5,651 nucleotides of DNA from NCBI GenBank assembly GCA_023437865.1, contig JAEZFE010000090.1, positions 1-5,651 of the forward strand. Reading direction: 5' to 3'. Below the pieces are notes generated by a model. That model saw only the letters and a program-made list of their open reading frames with translations, did no database searches and had not been told where the DNA came from. Below are positions 1-5,651 of the stretch, in pieces (position 1 is the stretch's first letter; the number at the start of each line of letters is the position of its first letter). The position numbers and the translations under genes are program-made. The DNA is from Pseudomonadota bacterium (GTDB lineage: Bacteria > Pseudomonadota > Alphaproteobacteria > Rhodospirillales > Magnetospirillaceae).

Positions 1-68
1 CTCCCCTCTACCCTTCCGGCGCATGAACGCCTAGCTTTAACAATGTCCGTTCTTCGCTTGGCTGATTG

Positions 69-875
69 ATGGTTTCGTACGAATTTCTCGCCCGCACCCG
101 CACCTTCGGCCAGCGCCACCACCTGTCGGTTTCGGGCGACGGGATAGAGACGCTGGTCCTCGCCAATGGCTTCGGCACCAACCAGAGTGCCTGGCACCGC
201 ATCCTGCCCCGGCTGGAGGAGCGTTTCCGCGTCGTGCGTTTTGACTGGAGCCTGGACCAGGATCATTACGACAGCTCGCGCTACGCAACGCTGAAAGGCT
301 ATGCCGAGGACCTGCTGGCCATCATCCTTGCCACCGACGCGGCGCCCTGCCGCTATCTGGGCCATTCCATGGCCGGCATGATCGGTGTGCTGGCGGCCAA
401 GATGAGACCGGATTATTTCCGTCAGATGGTGATGCTGGCGCCATCGCCTTGCTACATCGACAAGCCGGGCTATTCGGGCGGCTTCAAGGCCGAGGAAGTG
501 GACGCCCTTTTACGGCAAATGGGCGAGGATTACGTGGCCTGGGCCAAATCGTTCTCGCCGCTGGCGGTAGCCGGCCGGCCCGATCAGGAGGAAGTCGCCG
601 AGTTCACCCGCAGCCTGCTGGCCATGCGCCCGGACGAGGCCTATTCCATGGCGTTGACGGTGTTCCGCCTGGACATGCGCAACCAGTTGGACGGCTTCGG
701 CATCCCCACCACCATTGTGCAGAGCCGCAACGACATCGCCGTTCCCATCGCGGTGGCCGAATACCTGCACGCCCGCTGGCCGCAGAGTGGGCTGGAGATC
801 ATTGAGGCGTCAGGGCATTTCCCGCACCTGACGGCACCGGACGCATTAAGCGAGATCCTCGAGCGGGCGCTTTAA
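69..875 (+). CDS. RsbQ/KAI2-type alpha/beta hydrolase
   Basis: Predicted 268-residue cytoplasmic serine hydrolase of the alpha/beta-fold family. It most resembles RsbQ, the partner of the stress phosphatase RsbP in Bacillus, and the plant KAI2/D14 receptors (comparison from memory). Visible family signs are the oxyanion-loop motif NGFGTNQSAW (residues 33-42), the nucleophile elbow GHSMAG with Ser100, the acid in QSRND (Asp222) and the histidine in ASGHFPH (His250). The LAPSPCYI stretch (123-130) also matches RsbQ. Length is normal for the family. The fifth elbow position is Ala rather than Gly, and the loop after FDW (58-60) is shorter than in RsbQ and lacks its GSGHSD-like segment. ATG at 69 is chosen over the adjacent TTG at 66. 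No clear Shine-Dalgarno is seen, but the start overlaps the TGA of a short upstream frame (TGATG). By analogy it would turn over or sense a small hydrophobic ligand; the substrate is unknown and no phosphatase partner is in view. Confidence 0.93.
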   Translation: MVSYEFLARTRTFGQRHHLSVSGDGIETLVLANGFGTNQSAWHRILPRLEERFRVVRFDWSLDQDHYDSSRYATLKGYAEDLLAIILATDAAPCRYLGHSMAGMIGVLAAKMRPDYFRQMVMLAPSPCYIDKPGYSGGFKAEEVDALLRQMGEDYVAWAKSFSPLAVAGRPDQEEVAEFTRSLLAMRPDEAYSMALTVFRLDMRNQLDGFGIPTTIVQSRNDIAVPIAVAEYLHARWPQSGLEIIEASGHFPHLTAPDALSEILERAL

Positions 876-879
876 CGCT

Positions 880-905
880 ACTCCCCCGGCTTGCCCCGGG
901 GGAGT
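880..905. terminator. Hairpin between convergent genes, likely bidirectional terminator
   Basis: A perfect 10-bp inverted repeat, ACTCCCCCGG and CCGGGGGAGT, is separated by a 6-nt loop (890-895). It sits 5 bp after the hydrolase stop and 15 bp from the chemoreceptor stop, where both transcripts would need to end. The stem is very GC-rich. Neither strand has a real T-run after it, so intrinsic termination may be weak or the hairpin may act as an RNA 3'-end stabiliser. Confidence 0.6.
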
Positions 906-919
906 TATACGCGCTCCGC

Positions 920-2599
920 CTACGCCGCCCGCACCGTTGCGATGAAGTGGCCAACGTCCACGCGCAGCCTTTCCGACTGGCTCGACAACTCTTGCGCCGC
1001 CCCGAGCACCTGCGTAGCCGCCGTGCCGGTTTCGGCAGACGCCTCGGTAACGGCGGCGATGGTGGTGGAAACCTCCCGGGTACCACCGGACGCTTCGTCG
1101 ATGTTGCGGGCGATTTCAGCGGTGGCCGCCGATTGCTGCTCAACCGCCGATGCGATCGCGGCGGCGATCTCGGAAATGTGGCCGATGGTGCCGGTGATGG
1201 CCTGAATGGTGCCGACCGCATCATGCGTGGCAGATTGTACCGCAGCGATTTGCGTACCGATTTCCTCGGTGGCACGCGCGGTCTGGTTGGCGAATTGCTT
1301 GACCTCGTGGGCCACCACCGCAAAGCCCTTGCCCGCCTCACCCGCCCGCGCCGCCTCGATGGTGGCGTTCAGCGCCAGCAGATTGGTCTGACTGGCGATG
1401 GTGGAGATGAGCCCGATCACATCATTGATGCGGGTCGCCGCATCGGCCAGATCGCCCACCATGCGGTTGGCGCGCTCGGCCTGGTCCACCGCGCCACGCG
1501 TGGCCTTAGTGGATGCCTCGACCTGACGGCCAATCTCGCCGATGGAGGCGGTCAATTCGGCGGTGGCCGACGCCACGGTGGAAACATTGGCCGAGGCCTG
1601 TTCGGCGGCGGTCGCCACCGAAGTGCTTTGGCGCATGGTCTGGTCGGCCACTGAGGACAAAGCCTGAGCCGATGCCTGCATCTCGGTCGCCGCCGAGGAT
1701 ACGGTATCGACCACCCCTTTGACCGAGGCCTCGAAACGGTCGGCCAGGGCGTTCATGTCCCTCTTGCGCTGCTCGGCGGCGCGATGCTCGGCCTCCTTCG
1801 CCTCGGCCTCCATACGCCGGTGAGCCTCCATCTTGTCCTTGAAGACGCTTACCGCCTGGGCCATGCGCCCCAGCTCATCGCCCCGGTCGGTGGCGGGAAT
1901 ACGAACCGAGAAGTCATTGTCGGCCAGCCGGCCCATCACGCCCGCCATGGCCTCGACCGGCTTGCAGATACCGGCTGTCAACGCCAACGCCGCGCCAATC
2001 GTAAGCACCACCGCCACACCGATGACCGTGCCCAACAGAAGCCGGGTCGATCCTACGATGCTATCCGCCTGGCCGCTGTTCTGGATGGCGCCGCCGACAT
2101 TGACCTCGACAATCTTGTCGAGCGCCGCGTTGGCAGCGTTGAAGAGACGCAGTTGTTCACCGGTAAAGTCGCGCTGGGCGGTTTGGCCATCGCCAGCGCG
2201 GACAGCGGTTATGATGCGGCGCTGATAATCCAGGTATTGCTGCCACGCCTGCGAGAACTCGGCATAGGCGCGCTTCTCCGCCTCTTCGGTCATGCGCGGT
2301 TCGTACGCCCGGCGTGCGTCATCAAGCTTGCCCAGGCGGGTCGCCAGCAATTGCTCGACCTCGCCGCGTTCGCTTTCCTTGACCACCAGATACCGGCTCT
2401 CGGCGATGCGCACGCGCGCCGCCCAGGTCGTCATCAGACCGGCGGACTGAACGCTGGGCACCCAATTGTCCTTCATCTCATTGGTCAGGGAACCCAGCCG
2501 GCCGCTGCGCTCGATGGCGAACACGCCGATCAGCGCCATGACGACCAACAGCCCGGCGAAGCAGCCGGCCAGCTTAACCTTGATGCTGATATTCTTCAT
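920..2599 (-). CDS. Methyl-accepting chemotaxis protein (4HB-HAMP-MCP signal)
   Basis: Transmembrane chemoreceptor of 559 residues that would signal to the flagellar motor through CheW and CheA. Order of parts: short cytoplasmic start, TM1 at about 9-29, a helical periplasmic sensor of about 155 residues (30-185, 4HB_MCP-like), TM2 at about 186-211, HAMP at about 212-264 (KPVEAMAG at 213-220, [13 protein letters not shown] at 241-253), a charged coiled coil (255-290), then the long signalling hairpin. Its tip is unmistakable: [20 protein letters not shown] (401-420) followed by [20 protein letters not shown]. The protein ends in HFIATVRAA and has no C-terminal CheR/CheB-binding pentapeptide of the NWETF type. 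The start ATG follows GGGGAG (2606-2611) at 6-nt spacing. The ligand cannot be read from the sequence. No che genes are adjacent, so this is an orphan receptor in this window. It converges on the hydrolase gene and has its own 151-bp upstream region. Confidence 0.98.
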   Translation of the reverse strand: MKNISIKVKLAGCFAGLLVVMALIGVFAIERSGRLGSLTNEMKDNWVPSVQSAGLMTTWAARVRIAESRYLVVKESERGEVEQLLATRLGKLDDARRAYEPRMTEEAEKRAYAEFSQAWQQYLDYQRRIITAVRAGDGQTAQRDFTGEQLRLFNAANAALDKIVEVNVGGAIQNSGQADSIVGSTRLLLGTVIGVAVVLTIGAALALTAGICKPVEAMAGVMGRLADNDFSVRIPATDRGDELGRMAQAVSVFKDKMEAHRRMEAEAKEAEHRAAEQRKRDMNALADRFEASVKGVVDTVSSAATEMQASAQALSSVADQTMRQSTSVATAAEQASANVSTVASATAELTASIGEIGRQVEASTKATRGAVDQAERANRMVGDLADAATRINDVIGLISTIASQTNLLALNATIEAARAGEAGKGFAVVAHEVKQFANQTARATEEIGTQIAAVQSATHDAVGTIQAITGTIGHISEIAAAIASAVEQQSAATAEIARNIDEASGGTREVSTTIAAVTEASAETGTAATQVLGAAQELSSQSERLRVDVGHFIATVRAA

Positions 2600-2630
2600 T
2601 GAAGTCTCCCCGTGCCATTCTGGCAGGGAG

Positions 2631-2681
2631 AAGGCTAGAGAAATTCCGATCGCATAAAAACGCCATCTTTTCTCTAGTCTT
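2631..2681. repeat. Long inverted repeat in the chemoreceptor leader
   Basis: Arms at 2631-2643 (AAGGCTAGAGAAA) and 2669-2681 (TTTCTCTAGTCTT) are complementary over 13 positions with one mismatch (G-T, at 2634/2678), around a 25-nt centre. The core CTAGAGAAA/TTTCTCTAG is a perfect 9-bp pair. It lies 32-82 bp upstream of the chemoreceptor start, where the promoter or 5' untranslated RNA should be. It may be an operator for a dimeric regulator or an RNA hairpin; no known consensus is recognised. No convincing sigma-70, sigma-54 or sigma-28 promoter could be fixed nearby. Confidence 0.5.
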
Positions 2682-2697
2682 TCTGACTTCTTTTCGA

Positions 2698-2716
2698 GCT
2701 TAAACTTTATTTAAGC
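2698..2716. repeat. AT-rich palindrome, possible operator
   Basis: A perfect 7-bp inverted repeat, GCTTAAA-N5-TTTAAGC, forms a 19-bp dyad in the gap between the EpmC-like gene (stop at 2751) and the chemoreceptor (start at 2599). It is notably AT-rich against the GC-rich surroundings. Size and spacing fit a helix-turn-helix dimer site upstream of the chemoreceptor promoter. A terminator for the gene ending at 2751 is less likely, because no T-run follows on the minus strand. Confidence 0.4.
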
Positions 2717-2750
2717 CGATTTCTTAGGCGGAACACCGCACGGCAAAAAC

Positions 2751-3419
2751 TCACGAATGGTCGGCGAACCAGCGGGCGAAGAAAGTGTCGTCGCCCTCCT
2801 GCCGCAAATTCTTCGTCGGCCAGCCGTCGTCGTCGATCAATTCCATCTCGCGCAGCCAGCGCACGATCTTGCGGAAATGGGCGACGTTGTGGAGGCTGGC
2901 GCCGCCCTCCATCCAATTCTGTTCCAGGAAGGCGAGCACCGCCGGCTGGCCCAGCTTGGCCTCCCACAGGATGCCGAGCAGCGAGCACAGAGCCTCCTCG
3001 ACGTCGCGCTCGGGGCAGAACAGGGTCTGCACCGCATCGGCCTCTTCGCGCTTGCCGCTCTCCGGGCCACAGCCCAGGCCGAAATCCAGCACCGTGCGGC
3101 GCTCGGGTGACGACAGCTGGTAGTGCCCGACCTCGTGGATCAGCACGCTGGGCTCCATGCGGATGGCGACGTTGACGCCGTCCCAGGTGAAGTGGGTCTT
3201 GGGGTCCACGTCGAGGATGCCGAAGCCGAATTCGCGGCACAGCTCCACGCCCTGGACAAGGTGGTCGGCATCGGTCGACAACGTCATCAGATCGCCATCG
3301 GGGATCAGCGCGGTGACCTTGCGGAACACGCTGAGCGCCAGGGCGTCGTCGGCCAACGCCGCCTCGAATTCGGGCAGCAGCGGCAGGAGGGTGAAATGGT
3401 CGAGGGGGGTGAGCATCAT
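2751..3419 (-). CDS. EpmC/YfcM-like protein with HExxH motif
   Basis: A 222-residue soluble protein with no signal peptide or membrane segment. The key stretch is LIHEVGHYQLSSPERRTVLD (93-112), continuing FGLGCGPES, then an acidic helix DVEEALCSLLGILWEA (139-154). The order HExxH, RR, DFG, P, then glutamate-containing helix matches what I recall of EpmC/YfcM, the enterobacterial elongation factor P hydroxylase whose iron is held by an HExxH-like motif. By that analogy His95 and His99, plus Glu141 or Glu142, would bind a metal. The similarity is from memory and covers mainly the central third; N- and C-terminal parts are not recognised, so the substrate is inferred weakly. An uncharacterised metallopeptidase-like protein is the alternative. 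The first of two tandem ATGs (3417-3419) is preferred because AAAGG (3428-3432) lies 8 nt upstream. It follows the protease gene by 61 bp on the same strand, so co-transcription is possible. Confidence 0.85.
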   Translation of the reverse strand: MMLTPLDHFTLLPLLPEFEAALADDALALSVFRKVTALIPDGDLMTLSTDADHLVQGVELCREFGFGILDVDPKTHFTWDGVNVAIRMEPSVLIHEVGHYQLSSPERRTVLDFGLGCGPESGKREEADAVQTLFCPERDVEEALCSLLGILWEAKLGQPAVLAFLEQNWMEGGASLHNVAHFRKIVRWLREMELIDDDGWPTKNLRQEGDDTFFARWFADHS

Positions 3420-3480
3420 GATGGGCGCCTTTTACGCCAAATGCCCGTCCCCAACAAGACCACCCCGCCCCAAGCTGGAG

Positions 3481-4200
3481 TCATTCTCCTGCCGCCGACA
3501 CCTGCTTGCAGGCGTGGGCAGCCGCCGCGCGAACGAAGAATCCGACCACCAGCCACCATGATCCGGCGGCCAGGGCACCTTCGCTCAATTGCCACACCCC
3601 CACCGCCATCAGGCCAAGGCCCAATACCGCCGCCCCTGCCGCCGCCTTGCGGGTGGCCCACACCACGTCGCCCCGCCACGCCCACAGGCAGGCGCGCAAG
3701 ACCCGCCCGCCATCCATGGGAAAAGCGGGCAGCATGTTGAACCCAGCCAGGAGCAGGTTGAGAAAGCCCAGGTAGTCCAGCACCACCGCCGCACGGGTGC
3801 CGGCACAGAATTCCTCCAGCCCATAGGCCAGGCCCGAGGCGGCAACGCTGAGCAGCGGACCGGCCAGCGCCATCAGAACCTCGCCCTTGGGGTCGCTGGG
3901 CTCCTGCTCCAACTCGGCCACACCGCCGAAGACAAACAAGGTGATGCCGGCGGTGCTCATGCCGAAGCGCCGCCCCACCAGCGCATGTGCCATCTCGTGC
4001 GCCACCACCGAGACCGCCAACCCCAGCAAGCCGGCTGCCGCCATGATCCAGTAATCGACGATTTCCAGCCCGGGCACCGCATAGGGGAAATAGCCCTCGC
4101 CCAGACTCCACAGCACCAGCGCTGCCAGCACGAACCAACTGGGATGAAGGCGGACCTTCAGACCGAAAAGCTGGAACAAGGGGATCCGGGTGGCGAACAT
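3481..4200 (-). CDS. Site-2 protease family (M50) intramembrane metalloprotease
   Basis: A 239-residue integral membrane zinc protease that would cleave membrane-embedded substrates. The zinc site HEMAH (His68, Glu69, His72) lies in a hydrophobic helix at about 50-75. The third ligand, Asp163, lies in the family motif NMLPAFPMDGGR (155-166). The middle motifs GGVAELEQEPSDPKGE (92-107) and ALAGPLLS (111-118) are also typical of the family. About six hydrophobic segments are visible: near 21-33, 50-75, 106-127, 137-158, 184-205 and 211-226. There is no CBS domain and no PDZ domain, so this is a minimal SpoIVFB-like form rather than an RseP type. The ATG at 4198-4200 has only a weak GGA four bases upstream, in GGAAAGG. 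It is divergent from the rrf2-type gene across 100 bp. The substrate is unknown: no anti-sigma factor or sigma factor gene is in the window. Confidence 0.95.
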   Translation of the reverse strand: MFATRIPLFQLFGLKVRLHPSWFVLAALVLWSLGEGYFPYAVPGLEIVDYWIMAAAGLLGLAVSVVAHEMAHALVGRRFGMSTAGITLFVFGGVAELEQEPSDPKGEVLMALAGPLLSVAASGLAYGLEEFCAGTRAAVVLDYLGFLNLLLAGFNMLPAFPMDGGRVLRACLWAWRGDVVWATRKAAAGAAVLGLGLMAVGVWQLSEGALAAGSWWLVVGFFVRAAAAHACKQVSAAGE

Positions 4201-4235
4201 CCTTTCCAGCTTTGGATGGCGCCCGTCGCGGTCAA

Positions 4236-4271
4236 GCCTCCTTGCCCTTCAGGGAGGCGGCACGCTAGAAC
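4236..4271 (+). promoter_or_regulatory. Candidate promoter of the Rrf2 gene with overlapping inverted repeat
   Basis: An inverted repeat GCCTCCTTG (4236-4244) and CAGGGAGGC (4250-4258) pairs over 9 positions with one G-T, around a 5-nt centre. A possible -35 box TTGCCC (4242-4247) falls inside it. A possible -10 box TAGAAC (4266-4271) follows after 18 bp, each with four of six consensus bases. Overlap of a dyad with the -35 box would suit repression, perhaps by the Rrf2 protein itself, since such regulators often autoregulate. The box assignments are weak; the inverted repeat is plainly there. Confidence 0.35.
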
Positions 4272-4274
4272 GGA

Positions 4275-4286
4275 GGAGGATCCTCC
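4275..4286. repeat. 12-bp perfect palindrome before the Rrf2 start
   Basis: GGAGGATCCTCC is fully self-complementary and begins inside a Shine-Dalgarno-like run GGAGGAGGA (4272-4280). It lies 14 bp before the Rrf2 start codon, between the candidate -10 box and the ribosome site. It could be an operator half of a repressor footprint, or an RNA element in which TCCTCC masks the purine-rich run. Chance is also possible in this purine-rich leader. Confidence 0.35.
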
Positions 4287-4287
4287 C

Positions 4288-4293
4288 GAGGAA
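4288..4293 (+). promoter_or_regulatory. Ribosome binding site fixing the Rrf2 start at 4301
   Basis: GAGGAA lies 7 nt before the ATG at 4301. This supports that start over earlier in-frame codons from 4190, which would add 37 residues with no Rrf2 similarity and would overlap the divergent protease start. Confidence 0.75.
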
Positions 4294-4300
4294 GTGCGCC

Positions 4301-4687
4301 ATGAGGCTGCAAAAGGCGACACGCTGCGCCCTGTTCGCCGTCACCGATCTGGCCAGCGACCCCACACGCCCAATTTCCGCAGGCGAAATCGCCAGCAAAT
4401 ATGGTTTGTCGCTGAACCACCTCGCCAAGGTGCTGACCGAATTGTCCCGCTCGGGCCTGATCGAGGCCGTGCGCGGAGCCGGCGGCGGCTACCGCTTCAC
4501 CGGCGACGCCCACCGCACCACGCTGATGGACATCATCACCCTGTTCCAGCCCAGCGAGCCGCGCGAGCCGGCGCCCACGCCCGGCGCCCGCGCGTTGACC
4601 CAGATGCTCGACACCATGGAAGCGCGCGCCCGCGCGCCCTTCGCCGCCATGACGGTGGAGGAAATGGTGCGGCTGGCCGGGCGTTAG
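4301..4687 (+). CDS. Rrf2-family transcriptional regulator lacking the cysteine triad
   Basis: A 128-residue DNA-binding protein of the Rrf2 family (IscR, NsrR, RirA relatives). The winged helix-turn-helix is clear: ISAGEIASKYGLSLNHLAKV (25-44), then LTELSRSGLIEAVRGAGGGY (45-64), where the RGxGGGY wing is the family hallmark. The dimerisation helix follows at about 98-126. The NHLAKVLTELSRSG stretch is closest to NsrR from memory. In Fe-S members three cysteines sit at about residues 91-105; here that region (83-105) reads PSEPREPAPTPG and then an alanine-rich helix with no cysteine. The only Cys is residue 9. The protein therefore probably does not hold the standard cluster and may sense something else or act constitutively. 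Likely targets are its own promoter and the divergent protease gene; the palindromes at 4236-4258 and 4275-4286 are candidate sites. Confidence 0.95.
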   Translation: MRLQKATRCALFAVTDLASDPTRPISAGEIASKYGLSLNHLAKVLTELSRSGLIEAVRGAGGGYRFTGDAHRTTLMDIITLFQPSEPREPAPTPGARALTQMLDTMEARARAPFAAMTVEEMVRLAGR

Positions 4688-4693
4688 TCTAGC

Positions 4694-4861
4694 TCAAGCG
4701 GGCAAGCGAGCTGACCGCAGGCTGTTGGTGACGAAGTTCGAGATCGCGCCCCAATCCTGTTGCTCGACCCGCTTGCGCCCCAGATCGAAGGCCTTGCCCG
4801 CAAGCATGCTGGCGCAGATACCACCCTCTACGCTTATCCGCCATGATTGCCCCCTCGACAC
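4694..4861 (-). CDS. Possible small protein or gene remnant, unrecognised
   Basis: A short frame of 55 codons from GTG at 4861, or 37 codons from ATG at 4807, ends in TGA at 4694. The 37-codon part has GC of about 62, 49 and 81 percent at codon positions 1, 2 and 3, the pattern expected of a real gene in this genome. Its product, including KAFDLGRKRVEQQDWGAISN and ending FVTNSLRSARLPA, looks protein-like but is not recognised. The GTG has AAGG five bases upstream. A better ribosome site, GAGGGGG, precedes an ATG at 4842-4844 in a different frame (reading MADKR), so a one-base shift may have broken a gene that began there. It is 33 bp downstream of the radical SAM stop, in the same frame and strand, so it could be the last gene of that operon. 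Confidence 0.4.
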   Translation of the reverse strand: MSRGQSWRISVEGGICASMLAGKAFDLGRKRVEQQDWGAISNFVTNSLRSARLPA

Positions 4862-4894
4862 AGCAACCTTAGGACACCGCGCGCGAGAAGGCTG

Positions 4895-5651
4895 TCAAAG
4901 CCCCCGCATCCAATCCGGCCGCAGTCCTCGCAGCCCCGCCATGGCCTGTTCGATCTGAGCCAGCACCTTGGCCTTGTCCTTGGGCAGCGTACCGGCCAGG
5001 GGCAAGGCGTTGCTGGCGTGGTTGGAGCGGAAGATGATCGGGCTGAGCGGGTCCAGGCGCTCGACCAGGCGGTGCAGTTCAGCCAGCACGCCGGCATCGT
5101 CCTGCCACTGGAATTCCTCGCCGAAGCGTTCGAAGAAGCGCGGCGCCACCTCGTCCTCCAGACCCAGTTGCAGGGTTGAGAGGTAGGTCAGCGGCACGCG
5201 GTTCACCAAATCGGCGGTGGCGTCCACATGCTCCTGCCAATGGGCCTTGCCGCCCAGCCCATTGATCACCGTCGCCGAGACCTTGAGCCCCCCTTCGGCG
5301 GCGCGCAAAAGCCCCTGCTCCATCTGCCGGGCCGAGCCCTTGGCGATCTTCTTCAGCAGCAGGTCCGAACCGGTCTCGATGCCGACATAGACCAGCGACA
5401 GCTTCTTATCCTTGAGCCGGCGGATTTCCTCGGCGCTCTTCTTCAGCAGGTTGAAGGGCGTCGCGTAGGCAGACACGCGGGTGAGCCCCGGCAGACACTG
5501 GCGCAGCTTGTCGCAAATGGCCTCCAGCACCTCGGTGGGCAGGCCATAGGCGTCGCCATCGGCCAGGAACACGCGCGAAGCATTGGGGTACTCACGCCCG
5601 GCCTGCTCGATGTCGGCGAACACCTCCTCCAGCGAGCGCTCGCGATAGCCC
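4895..5651 (-). CDS. Radical SAM protein, 5' end outside the window
   Basis: The last 251 residues of a radical SAM enzyme are visible; the reading frame continues through the right edge, so the CxxxCxxC cluster motif lies outside. The first visible residues, GYRERSLEEVFADIE, fit the stretch just after that motif. Seen in order (visible numbering): FLADGDAYGLP (28-38), the strand RVSAYATPFNLLKKS (58-72), VYVGIETGSD (88-97), VINGLGG (128-134) and FRSNHASNALPLAGTLPKDK (207-226). These are the core strands of the Elp3/MiaB-like class, and the C-terminal RSNHASN block is shared by a group of uncharacterised radical SAM proteins, as far as I recall. An internal GTG at 5621-5623 is not a credible start because it would cut the barrel. 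The substrate is unknown. The gene converges on the Rrf2 gene; no good terminator is seen between them. Confidence 0.95.
   Translation of the reverse strand, partial: GYRERSLEEVFADIEQAGREYPNASRVFLADGDAYGLPTEVLEAICDKLRQCLPGLTRVSAYATPFNLLKKSAEEIRRLKDKKLSLVYVGIETGSDLLLKKIAKGSARQMEQGLLRAAEGGLKVSATVINGLGGKAHWQEHVDATADLVNRVPLTYLSTLQLGLEDEVAPRFFERFGEEFQWQDDAGVLAELHRLVERLDPLSPIIFRSNHASNALPLAGTLPKDKAKVLAQIEQAMAGLRGLRPDWMRGL

Noticed and set aside
1..69. 3' end of an upstream gene on the plus strand
   Set aside because: The frame is open for 22 codons, but fewer than half end in G or C and several are rare types (CTA, TTA, ACA), unlike genes here. Kept only as a low-interest observation.
1784..2602. 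A 272-codon plus-strand open frame opposite the chemoreceptor
   Set aside because: It is a by-product of high third-position GC on the opposite strand. The chemoreceptor frame carries TM, HAMP and signalling motifs.
2606..2617. Sigma-54 promoter suggested by TGGCACG on the minus strand
   Set aside because: The -12 GC element is absent at the needed spacing, and the site merges with the ribosome binding site 6 nt before the chemoreceptor start.
2701..2720. Flagellar sigma-28 promoter (TAAA and GCCGAT) near the chemoreceptor
   Set aside because: The spacer is 10 rather than 15 nt, and it points along the plus strand, away from the chemoreceptor.
3416..4138. A 240-codon minus-strand frame overlapping the protease in another frame
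   Set aside because: Glycine- and arginine-rich shadow product with no motif; the M50 motifs are all in the other frame.
3589..4692. A long plus-strand open frame of over 360 codons across the protease and Rrf2 genes
   Set aside because: It is antisense to the protease and out of frame with Rrf2, its product is rich in Arg, His, Pro and Gln without any domain, and both overlapped genes have clear catalytic or DNA-binding motifs.
4691..4712. Terminator for the Rrf2 gene (AGCTC and GAGCT)
   Set aside because: Only a 5-bp stem with a 12-nt loop and no T-run; too weak to call.
4895..4897. Selenocysteine or read-through at the radical SAM TGA
   Set aside because: The frame stays open for 66 codons, but the protein already ends naturally at RPDWMRGL and no SECIS-like hairpin is evident just after the TGA. 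A separate small frame explains it better.

Overview
The window looks like ordinary chromosome from a high-GC alphaproteobacterium, most likely of the Rhodospirillales/Magnetospirillum type. This rests on the strong G/C preference at third codon positions, the alphaproteobacterial flavour of the chemoreceptor hairpin ([21 protein letters not shown]) and the general protein similarity. It is an inference without a database search. No transposase, integrase, tRNA, rRNA or CRISPR array is visible.

Layout from left to right. A plus-strand RsbQ/KAI2-type alpha/beta hydrolase (69-875) converges on a minus-strand methyl-accepting chemotaxis protein (920-2599), with a strong symmetric hairpin between their stops (880-905). 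The 151-bp AT-rich gap upstream of the chemoreceptor (2600-2750) holds two inverted repeats. Next come two more minus-strand genes: a small protein with an HEVGH motif resembling the EF-P hydroxylase EpmC/YfcM (2751-3419), and a compact intramembrane site-2 protease of the M50 family (3481-4200). A 100-bp divergent gap with a candidate promoter, an inverted repeat and a 12-bp palindrome separates the protease from a plus-strand Rrf2-family regulator that lacks the usual Fe-S cysteines (4301-4687). The regulator converges on the 3' part of a minus-strand radical SAM gene that runs off the right edge (4895-5651). Between those two lies a short minus-strand reading frame (4694-4861) with a clear coding-type base composition but an uncertain or damaged start.

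Functional picture. The genes are unlikely to form one pathway; they look like separate small transcription units for sensing and signalling (hydrolase, chemoreceptor), membrane proteolysis, transcription control, and possible translation-factor modification. I did not find a convincing new multi-gene system. The best leads are the small open frame behind the radical SAM gene, the cysteine-free Rrf2 regulator with palindromic DNA around its promoter, the EpmC-like HExxH protein, and the large inverted repeat in the chemoreceptor leader.
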